This document shows positions 26,267 to 32,224 of a stretch of DNA of 61,355 nt, piece by piece. Positions within the stretch are counted from its first letter, which is position 1. Each line of letters opens with the position of its first letter. The stretch covers positions 1-61,355 of IMG/VR virus record IMGVR_UViG_3300037180_000072. One strand, 5' to 3'. Origin of the DNA: a virus. The position numbers and the translations under genes are program-made. The notes beneath the pieces were generated by a model, which was not told the DNA's origin, ran no database searches, and was given only the letters and a program-made list of their open reading frames with translations.

Positions 26267-26455
26267 ATGCCCAAGAAACCAAATCTCCCGCAGCCAGAAG
26301 AAAAACTTTGGTCCCAGCCCCACGTCTGTCGAATTTGCGGCGCAACCTGGGACTGCCACTACTCGCTCTGCTGGCTCCCTTACGAAACGACTTGCGTCGC
26401 GTGCCCCTGTGGCCCACTTGTCTGCGGGTACATAGAGCCTTTCGCGCTCACTTGA
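26267..26455 (+). CDS. Possible plus-strand small zinc-binding protein
   Basis: Protein of 62 residues starting MPKKPNLPQPEEKLW. It has seven or more Cys in zinc-ribbon-like spacing (HVCRICGATWDC, SLCW, CVACPCG, VCGY). The codons look protein-like, but no ribosome-binding site precedes the ATG. It ends by overlapping the convergent gene at 26448. If real, it would be the product of the plus-strand promoter, with the structured RNA as its leader. Confidence 0.35.
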   Translation: MPKKPNLPQPEEKLWSQPHVCRICGATWDCHYSLCWLPYETTCVACPCGPLVCGYIEPFALT

Positions 26456-26762
26456 TCTCAGTCACGCTCGAATGCGCTGCCGGGTCCACACCTTGCTGCG
26501 GCCTGTATCCCGCAAATGTAAACGCATACCTTGCCGTCCGGCCTTCGGGCTTTAGCTCGGACAGTTTGAAATCCCAGAACGGATAAAGTGAATCCAGCTT
26601 GTCCGTAGTGTCCATCAGAATTTTGTCCACATTTTCCGGCCCATATCCTTGGCGCGGTCCAGCGCGGTAGACATGATTTGCTGGCGGGTAAACGTGCTCG
26701 GGGAAAACAATTCGCACCTCGACGCGCCGGAATAGTTTGTTGCCTGTTTTATCGCGGAGCAC
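26448..26762 (-). CDS. Unknown small protein
   Basis: Protein of 104 residues starting at GTG that overlaps the TAG of the gene before it (TAGTG). Beta-rich N-terminus (LFRRVEVRIVFPEHVYPPANHVY) and a C-terminal strand ARYAFTFAGYRPQQG. No domain recognised. It is the last gene of the long minus-strand early or middle block, before the ncRNA region. Confidence 0.55.
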   Translation of the reverse strand: MLRDKTGNKLFRRVEVRIVFPEHVYPPANHVYRAGPRQGYGPENVDKILMDTTDKLDSLYPFWDFKLSELKPEGRTARYAFTFAGYRPQQGVDPAAHSSVTEIK

Positions 26763-27109
26763 TACCCTTCCCCACCCAAATCCGCCGGATGGGACTCATC
26801 CGCTTTTGACCCGACGACGGCCAGAGCCGCGCCCATCAGAAGAACTTCGGCGGCGCCCGGCTGAACTTCCGCAGACTCTGCGGCCAATTGCCGAACTCGG
26901 GCATCCGCATCGTTTCGATCTGAAATTTCAGCGATGGCGGCGTCGTACTGCGCCAGCAAAAACCGAATGTCGTCCGAAGTCACCGCCAGCCGCGAATTCA
27001 GACTGTTGCGGATGTCTTTGAGAATTTGTTCAGGGCCGCGTTCTAGCGCAGCACCCTTGGCACTGTTCTTGACCGCTCGCGCGGCGGCTTCTGCAACGGA
27101 ATGGCTCAT
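26762..27109 (-). CDS. Unknown Ala-rich helical protein
   Basis: Protein of 115 residues, helical throughout (AEAAARAVKNSAKGAALERG ... DIRFLLAQYDAAIAEISDRNDADARVRQLAAESAEVQ). No motif recognised. It overlaps both neighbours by a few bases, as expected in a coupled operon. Confidence 0.55.
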   Translation of the reverse strand: MSHSVAEAAARAVKNSAKGAALERGPEQILKDIRNSLNSRLAVTSDDIRFLLAQYDAAIAEISDRNDADARVRQLAAESAEVQPGAAEVLLMGAALAVVGSKADESHPADLGGEG

Positions 27110-27507
27110 TTTTTCTCCTTCTCAAAAAACAACGTGGGATTGGTATCGCCGCTTTTGATATTCACCAGACTAAGAATTTCCCGTTTGCGATCTGAGCCCA
27201 AACACGCTTGAAGCGCGATGCGGGCTATTGGGTCAACATCGCAACCCAGCGTCACCACGATGTGTTTGCGGTTTGGGTTTCCGCTCTTGGACTGGGTGTC
27301 CCGAACTCCAACCACTCCCCAGTTCTGGCCCAAGATTTCCTGAAACTCCATGAAGCGCTCGAACCCGGCCTCGTCGTCAATATCGACAAACAACTCATTA
27401 GGCTGGGGAAGAACAACCGTCCATCCCTTTTCCTTAGCTCTCGCAAAAGCCACCACACTGCCGCCGACGAAATCACTCTCTTTCGTTTTCTTGACTTCTT
27501 CCGGCAT
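27106..27507 (-). CDS. Unknown alpha/beta protein
   Basis: The start is set at the ATG at 27507, 5 bases after GAGGAG; a longer frame begins at 27561 but lacks a ribosome site. This gives 133 residues: the N-terminus is charged, then WTVVLPQPNELFVDIDDEAGFERFMEFQEILG and KHIVVTLGCDVDPIARIALQACLGSDRKREILSL form an alpha/beta sandwich-like pattern. No family assigned. It is the first gene after a sigma70-like promoter. Confidence 0.55.
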   Translation of the reverse strand: MPEEVKKTKESDFVGGSVVAFARAKEKGWTVVLPQPNELFVDIDDEAGFERFMEFQEILGQNWGVVGVRDTQSKSGNPNRKHIVVTLGCDVDPIARIALQACLGSDRKREILSLVNIKSGDTNPTLFFEKEKK

Positions 27508-27584
27508 ATCCGTCTCCTCAAAAGTTGGGCGGCGCGCCAGTCTGCTCACCAAGCACGCCACCCATCGGGGGATCGAGTACGAAT

Positions 27585-27613
27585 AGTTTAGGATGTTTGC
27601 TTTGGAGTGTCAA
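27585..27613 (-). promoter_or_regulatory. Sigma70-like promoter
   Basis: Minus-strand TTGACA (27608-27613), a 17-bp spacer, TAAACT (27585-27590). The leader to the ATG at 27507 is about 70 bases. It matches host-type early promoters found elsewhere in this block. Confidence 0.65.
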
Positions 27614-27629
27614 GTGTTTTTGTCGGGAA

Positions 27630-28430
27630 TTATCCCTTTGACTCCCTTGCTGCTGCGGCTACTGACTGTGGATTCTTGCAATCTGAATGGTGAACGTCTT
27701 CCTCGCTTCGGAACCAGAGCGGTCCGGTGCCGTTCCATGAGTTCGTCCATGGACTATATCCCCATGTGAAACGTCCACCGCAGTCAGCACACCGCGAGAA
27801 CGCCCACCGTTTGAAGTCCCCTAGCGGGTGAACCCGTATTTGCCAGTGCCAAACGTGCCAGCGCGGATGCCTGTACCACGGCCGTCGCTCCCTGGCGATG
27901 TAGCGCGCGATTGCCCAAAAGAATCTCTCGGCACAGTATTCGCGGCCATGCTTGGTATCCTCGCCGCTGCTGTTGTGCCAACTAGGAAGAAACGCTAGAC
28001 TGCTCCTGAAATTGTCCACCGAGTTTCCCATCATCTCGCACGCCCACCTGGACGCCTCGGCAAACGTCACAGGGCGCAACGGAGGCTTGCAAAGATGCTG
28101 CTTTGAGAGCACCCTACCCATCAGAAGAAACGCCTGTCGCAGAAGTGTCTCGCCTTCGGTCGGGCTGTCTATCTCCTTACCTCTGAATCTCTGGAAATAT
28201 GGCGTCCTAGCTTCGTCGCCAGCAATGGTCTTAACCCTGTTCTGCTGGTCTTTTGAAAGTGGTGGGCTGAACCATCCGCAAGAATCGTCACTCCCGCCCA
28301 CCTCTGGGTCAACGTGCCATACCGTGATGAAGGTTCGACGGTAGCCGTTTGGCCATATTTTTTCGTTCCCTGGGCGTCGTTCTTTCCACGGGTACTTGAT
28401 GTCAAATGCCACTGTCATTGGATCGTGCAT
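27630..28430 (-). CDS. Unknown Trp-rich protein
   Basis: Protein of 266 residues with a very high content of Trp, Arg and His and several Cys (CADCGGRFTWGYSPWTNSWNGTGPLWFRSEEDVHHSDC near the end), possibly one zinc site with C-x2-C and H/C ligands. Good ribosome site (TTGGAGGG). No domain recognised. It lies between an HNH gene and the promoter at 27585. Confidence 0.5.
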   Translation of the reverse strand: MHDPMTVAFDIKYPWKERRPGNEKIWPNGYRRTFITVWHVDPEVGGSDDSCGWFSPPLSKDQQNRVKTIAGDEARTPYFQRFRGKEIDSPTEGETLLRQAFLLMGRVLSKQHLCKPPLRPVTFAEASRWACEMMGNSVDNFRSSLAFLPSWHNSSGEDTKHGREYCAERFFWAIARYIARERRPWYRHPRWHVWHWQIRVHPLGDFKRWAFSRCADCGGRFTWGYSPWTNSWNGTGPLWFRSEEDVHHSDCKNPQSVAAAARESKG

Positions 28431-28449
28431 TAGTCACCCTCCAAGGTAG

Positions 28450-28800
28450 TCATCTATATAATTCCCTTTTTGTCCATTGGGGGTTACGTTTGCGATGCGC
28501 GTGTTTGTGGCAAGCTGCGCAGACAAAGACGGAATTTTCGAGTGATATTTCGCCGCCTTTGCCGCGCGGAATTTGTTCATGCATGTGGCCCGTATCCCAA
28601 GTGACCGGAGCCGAGCAAAGTTCGCACTCACCTTTGGAGCGCTCGAAAATTTGGCTGCGAATCGAATGCACCGCGAAACTACGAGTGATTTGAACGGACT
28701 TCGATCCAGGGAAAATAGATGCACTCAAACTCCTAAAAATACGCGATACTTTCAACCTGTCGCTTTTTTCGACAAGCTCCACCCAAACCTCCTTAATCAC
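28450..28800 (-). CDS. HNH endonuclease
   Basis: The start is taken as GTG 28798-28800, overlapping the stop of the upstream gene. This gives about 116 residues. The C-terminal part shows the HNH zinc-finger core: CELCSAPVTWDTGHMHEQIPRGKGGEISLENSVFVCAACHKHAH, with two Cys pairs and the central H of GHMHEQIPRG. It is likely a free-standing homing or nicking endonuclease. It is one of six HNH-type genes in this window. Confidence 0.8.
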   Translation of the reverse strand: MIKEVWVELVEKSDRLKVSRIFRSLSASIFPGSKSVQITRSFAVHSIRSQIFERSKGECELCSAPVTWDTGHMHEQIPRGKGGEISLENSVFVCAACHKHAHRKRNPQWTKRELYR

Positions 28801-29447
28801 TGTCCGTCTCCCAAGTAATTCACAGAGTACGTGCCCCAATATTCCATAGCCCACTTCATTGCAATGTCCTTTCGCTGCGCCGATTTGGATATGTTGCTTT
28901 TGGTCACTGGGTCGGTTCGCATAGCCGCGTCCATGACGGCTTCGAAAAACACACGCTCCTCCGGCGAAACCATGAACTCGAATTCCAAATCCATATAGTC
29001 CCCATCTTCGTCCGGCATCTTGAGCGCTACGGATATGGCTTTCTTCAAGTCTTTCACGGTGGATTTTGGATCAAGGGCTACGTTGACAACTTCGGCGGGC
29101 AGGACAAGGGCGTAATCCTTGGCCGCGCGGAGCCGCATTGCTTTCGATATTCCCATAGCTTCCAGTTGCGCCGCTGAAAATGTGTCACTTAGATCGCGGA
29201 CAGTGAGAAAATATCGATGAAGCTGTTCGGGCGACCTGCGCGAAGTCATCGCGACTTCTTTCAGGTACTCGCGGAAAGTTTGGTAATGCAGGCGCCAGAA
29301 TTGCATCTCCGCAACTTCGAGTAGAAGCCAGCCAAGATGGGCATAGCCGCGCTCGCATTGGTCATCGGCAGCGGCCATTTCGGTCGCCTGGCGCTGCACG
29401 CGGCTGAGTGCGTCGCCGCCGGTCGCGTATTGGATTGAATCACTCAT
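28797..29447 (-). CDS. Unknown helical protein
   Basis: Protein of 216 residues, predominantly helical. A segment at about 70-115 (RSPEQLHRYFLTVRDLSDTFSAAQLEAMGISKAMRLRAA) resembles a helix-turn-helix arrangement seen in ParB-like or replication-control proteins, but the match is weak. It overlaps the downstream HNH gene (GTGA) and the upstream Zn-ribbon gene. A DNA-related role is possible, unproven. Confidence 0.5.
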   Translation of the reverse strand: MSDSIQYATGGDALSRVQRQATEMAAADDQCERGYAHLGWLLLEVAEMQFWRLHYQTFREYLKEVAMTSRRSPEQLHRYFLTVRDLSDTFSAAQLEAMGISKAMRLRAAKDYALVLPAEVVNVALDPKSTVKDLKKAISVALKMPDEDGDYMDLEFEFMVSPEERVFFEAVMDAAMRTDPVTKSNISKSAQRKDIAMKWAMEYWGTYSVNYLGDGQ

Positions 29448-29854
29448 TGCAAATATTTCTTGTATACGCCAGCCTTCACCAACACCGCCCGAATCGCCGA
29501 ATATCCTTCGCCTTCGGGATAACCAAAGTGCGCAGCGATATCCGTGACTTTCTGCCCGCGACCTTCGGCATACAACGCGATAGCTTCGGCGGCATCGATC
29601 TTACGGCGTTTGCGAACGGGTTCCTCGGGCGCGTCCTCGACGGGCTCTTCGTGAACGGTGCCAACTTTTCGGCGAGATTGCATCGGAGGAATATCTGCCG
29701 GGTTGGGACGAATGCAATTCCAACAGGAGGCTCGCCACTCTCCGCTTGCGGTGCGCTTTGCGTAGCCATTCTCCTCCTTACCGCAAAAACCACATTTTCC
29801 ACGGGCATCGATCTCAGTGTGCGCAAGTTCAAAATCCAAAACCGCTACTGACAT
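29444..29854 (-). CDS. Zn-ribbon plus helix-turn-helix protein
   Basis: Protein of 136 residues. The N-terminal domain has two Cys pairs (KCGFCGKEENGYA and CWNCIRPNPAD), a zinc ribbon. The C-terminal 60 residues (IDAAEAIALYAEGRGQKVTDIAAHFGYPEGEGYSAIRAVLVKAGVYKKY) read as a helix-turn-helix. Likely a DNA-binding regulator. A truncated paralogue with the same first 55 residues lies at 30450-30653, on the other side of an HNH-like gene. Confidence 0.65.
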   Translation of the reverse strand: MSVAVLDFELAHTEIDARGKCGFCGKEENGYAKRTASGEWRASCWNCIRPNPADIPPMQSRRKVGTVHEEPVEDAPEEPVRKRRKIDAAEAIALYAEGRGQKVTDIAAHFGYPEGEGYSAIRAVLVKAGVYKKYLQ

Positions 29855-30357
29855 GGCGTCTCCTCCTCAAGTTTTTTCATCCAAGATAACACACGCTCTA
29901 TTTGATCCATCGCAGCCATACCTTTAATTCTGGCAGCTATCAGGCTAACTACAATTACGTTTCCGGGAACATACCCTTTCGATGGAATTTTGCAAATCAG
30001 CGACGGGCTGTTGTTGCTTGGGCCACCCGCAAGACTTCGACGGTGCGCTAACGGAATCCCCAAAATCGGGCAAAGGTCAGGTATGGATACGTCACCGCGA
30101 TGAAGAGTGAACGGAACTTTTTTTCGGCGCGCACGATCCGCCGCGCTATTCAACATCACCCGAACCGGATGTTTTATGTCAGACCGCCGAGTCACCGCCG
30201 CCATACGCGCCCGACCCTCCGGGGTAGCCATCACTTTCAATCTCCGGTCTTTACTGCACTCCCGGCACTCACTCTGGTGCCCATCGGGCCGACCACGGTG
30301 ACAAGCAAAATCGCGTATATCTTTTTCTGTGCCGCACCGGCGGCACGTTTTGGACAT
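29845..30357 (-). CDS. HNH-like endonuclease family protein with altered active site
   Basis: The start is probably the ATG at 30357 (a longer frame starts at 30387 inside a palindrome). This gives about 170 residues. An N-terminal Cys4 zinc finger (CRRCGTEKDIRDFA ... SECRECSKD) precedes DLCPILGIPL and SPSLICKIPSKGYVPGNVIVVS, the signature of a phage HNH family usually reading SPSLDRIDPSKGYVPGNV ... ANRIK. Here the DRI is replaced by ICKI and the Asn of the last helix by Ala. The nuclease may be inactive or altered. Confidence 0.65.
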   Translation of the reverse strand: MSKTCRRCGTEKDIRDFACHRGRPDGHQSECRECSKDRRLKVMATPEGRARMAAVTRRSDIKHPVRVMLNSAADRARRKKVPFTLHRGDVSIPDLCPILGIPLAHRRSLAGGPSNNSPSLICKIPSKGYVPGNVIVVSLIAARIKGMAAMDQIERVLSWMKKLEEETPCQ

Positions 30358-30362
30358 CCGAT

Positions 30363-30382
30363 TTATAACAAGCTTGTTATAA
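30363..30382. repeat. Perfect 20-bp palindrome
   Basis: TTATAACAAG followed by its exact reverse complement CTTGTTATAA. It lies 5 bases upstream of the preferred ATG at 30357 of the HNH-like gene, and inside the longer reading frame. It could be a repressor operator or an RNA hairpin controlling that gene. Confidence 0.6.
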
Positions 30383-30449
30383 TCCATCTTCCTGATTTCC
30401 AGTATACACCGGAGCGCCCGGCGTGAACAAGGTTTTTTCTACGGATGGC

Positions 30450-30653
30450 TCAAATCGAGCAGGGGCGTCGCCGCTGCGGAGCTGGATGAATGTCCGCCAG
30501 ATTTGGTCGAATGCAATTCCAGCAGCAGGCTTTCCATTTCCCGCCAGCGGATTGCTTGGCGTACACGTTTTCCTCTTTTCCGCAAAAACCGCATTTTCCA
30601 CGGGCATCCGTTTCTGTGTGAGCAAGTTCAAAATCAAGAACGGCTACGGACAT
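30450..30653 (-). CDS. Truncated paralogue: Zn-ribbon domain only
   Basis: Protein of 67 residues. Its first 55 residues match the N-terminus of the protein at 29444-29854 almost position for position (same MSVAVLDFELAHTE start, CGFCGKEEN and CWNCIRPN), but it stops after RRRPCSI and lacks the helix-turn-helix. The surrounding DNA is also related to the other copy (about 30590-30665 versus 29790-29865). It is either a remnant of a tandem duplication or a stand-alone zinc-ribbon protein. Confidence 0.6.
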   Translation of the reverse strand: MSVAVLDFELAHTETDARGKCGFCGKEENVYAKQSAGGKWKACCWNCIRPNLADIHPAPQRRRPCSI

Positions 30654-30665
30654 GGTGCCTCCTGT

Positions 30666-31169
30666 TCATTTCTGAATTATACCAAGAGCCGACCTTCGCC
30701 GTCTAGCTAAAATAATTGCTCCGGCACCACCATCGCTATAGAACGCGCGCATCGATCCTTTGGTTTCACGCTCGCTCAAGTTATCCGTATACTCCGATAG
30801 AGCTTCTTTGATCTCATCAAACGGGTAGGTCATCAGAAGTTCAGCCACGGCGCGCTTGGCCGGGAGTACGCCGGTCAGTTCATAGGACAGCGAAGTCAGT
30901 TCCGCGATTTGAGGGTTATCCATATCGGTTTTGGTTTCCTCGGGCGCAGACCCCAGGCGCGAATCGATGACTTTCATGTATTCAGTGATCGGCCAAGGGA
31001 AGTTGTCGGATACGTGCTCGTGACACCAGGCTTCATAGTCAGCGAGCACAGCGGCCTTCCCGTACGCCTCGGCGATCAGTTCAAACTTGAATTTCAGGTT
31101 TGGCGGCGCACATCGCGTATTATGGAGTATTCGAGCCGATATTTTAGGTAAAGCCTTTATTAACTGCAT
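30666..31169 (-). CDS. Unknown helical protein
   Basis: The start is set at ATG 31169 because GGAGG lies 6 bases before it; a longer frame begins at 31196. This gives 167 residues, mainly helical, with WCHEHVSDNFPWPITEYMKVIDSRLG and a C-terminal basic run ARRRRSALGIIQK. No domain recognised. Confidence 0.55.
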   Translation of the reverse strand: MQLIKALPKISARILHNTRCAPPNLKFKFELIAEAYGKAAVLADYEAWCHEHVSDNFPWPITEYMKVIDSRLGSAPEETKTDMDNPQIAELTSLSYELTGVLPAKRAVAELLMTYPFDEIKEALSEYTDNLSERETKGSMRAFYSDGGAGAIILARRRRSALGIIQK

Positions 31170-31305
31170 TTTAGCCTCCAAATTCAACTTCTTCAATACT
31201 ATTTTTGTCTAAGCCCGAGTGTAAAACATGACCAATATGACTAAGTTGAAACCAAGTTCGATGCGCTACCTTTGAATATACACTAAGATGATGATAACAA
31301 TAGAC

Positions 31306-31686
31306 TTAGGTTTGAAACACTTTCAGTACAAGCACCCCTGGCTGTGGGTTAACTTTGCCATAATTCTTAACTTCGTCATAATCTCCACTGGGCCTTGCAA
31401 AAATTTGATCTTTCGGGTGTTTCCGGTTCCAGGTTCGAATTCTGTGACAATTTGAACACACTACCTCACATTTGTCCAGCTCTGCTCGAATCTCCTTTCG
31501 GCTGTGCGCACTCCACCAAGATAGGCCAAAATTTTTTGTGAATTCTGGGAGATGATCAAACTCCATTACTGAACGATGATACTGGATTCCACAATCAGCG
31601 CACGGTCGGTTTTTGGCATCTATTACCATACGCCGTCGTATGCTTCGGAGCTTACCTCGTTCGTCTATGATCCTATCCAGCTTCAT
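31306..31686 (-). CDS. HNH endonuclease
   Basis: Protein of 126 residues. The core CADCGIQYHRSVMEFDHLPEFTKNFGLS ... CEVVCSNCHRIRTWNRKHP contains the two Cys pairs, the FDH with catalytic His and the NCHR end typical of small phage HNH proteins. It is free-standing between an unknown gene and a DUF1643 gene flanked by inverted repeats. The region 31170-31305 above the unknown gene shows no further gene. Confidence 0.8.
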   Translation of the reverse strand: MKLDRIIDERGKLRSIRRRMVIDAKNRPCADCGIQYHRSVMEFDHLPEFTKNFGLSWWSAHSRKEIRAELDKCEVVCSNCHRIRTWNRKHPKDQIFARPSGDYDEVKNYGKVNPQPGVLVLKVFQT

Positions 31687-31691
31687 TTTAT

Positions 31692-31713
31692 GGGAATTAT
31701 ATACTTAACTTCC
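31692..31713. repeat. Left arm of 22-bp inverted repeat
   Basis: It reads GGGAATTATATACTTAACTTCC. The 15 bases ATATACTTAACTTCC (31699-31713) are exactly inverted at 32199-32213, and the match extends to 22 bp with one mismatch. It overlaps the last codons (KLSI, stop) of the DUF1643 gene. Confidence 0.6.
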
Positions 31714-32179
31714 TCGGTTCTGTTGATGCCGCGAGATACAAAGGGTGCTTGGGTGTCCCGTTTTTGTTCTGTCCTAAGCACTTAACTTTGTCTTTCTTGA
31801 CAACCCAGTCTGCGATTTCTTTTGCTTCCGCCGTTAGCGGGTTGCTGCCCCATGCCGCGATGACAAGTTCGGAAACAGCCATCATTTTGTCCAATTCTTC
31901 GCGGTTACGCGGCCCCACTGGATTTTCTGCGGTCTGTAAATTCTTCGGATCGGTAGAACGGAATGCATATACGTTCCCCATCAACAACCAACTGAATCCC
32001 CATAACTTAGCAAAGCCTACACAGCGGCGAATTGTCGGGTCATCTATCTGTGCGTCTGCCGTAGACGGGTTGAGGCCCACAAACAGAACAATACGCTCGC
32101 CGTCCGAGACTTTACGAGTCAAACAGTAGCGATACTGTTGGTCTTCGCTAATCGTTGCCGATTGTTCTAGGTAATTCAT
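31697..32179 (-). CDS. DUF1643 family protein
   Basis: Protein of 160 residues. The core VLFVGLNPSTADAQIDDPTIRRCVGFAKLWGF, with later GNVYAFRSTDPK, GPRNREELDKMMAVSELVIAAWGSNPL and CLGQNKNGTPKHPLYL, matches the DUF1643 family, which occurs in phages and bacteria and has no established function. The gene is bounded by a 22-bp inverted repeat, consistent with a cassette acquired as a unit. The ribosome site AGGAG follows the right repeat. Confidence 0.85.
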   Translation of the reverse strand: MNYLEQSATISEDQQYRYCLTRKVSDGERIVLFVGLNPSTADAQIDDPTIRRCVGFAKLWGFSWLLMGNVYAFRSTDPKNLQTAENPVGPRNREELDKMMAVSELVIAAWGSNPLTAEAKEIADWVVKKDKVKCLGQNKNGTPKHPLYLAASTEPRKLSI

Positions 32180-32198
32180 AAGTTGCTGATTCTCCTGG

Positions 32199-32220
32199 GG
32201 AAGTTAAGTATATAGTTCCC
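32199..32220. repeat. Right arm of 22-bp inverted repeat
   Basis: Inverted copy of 31692-31713. The arm can also fold on itself (GGGGAA ... TTCCCC, 32197-32221), placing a hairpin directly before the DUF1643 ribosome-binding site. It lies in the short gap below the primase-helicase stop. Confidence 0.6.
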
Positions 32221-32224
32221 CATT

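Noticed and set aside
26118-26417. A 99-residue minus-strand ORF across the structured RNA region
   Set aside because: It has no ribosome site, is Arg/Ser-rich like a shadow frame, and the opposite strand explains the helices better.
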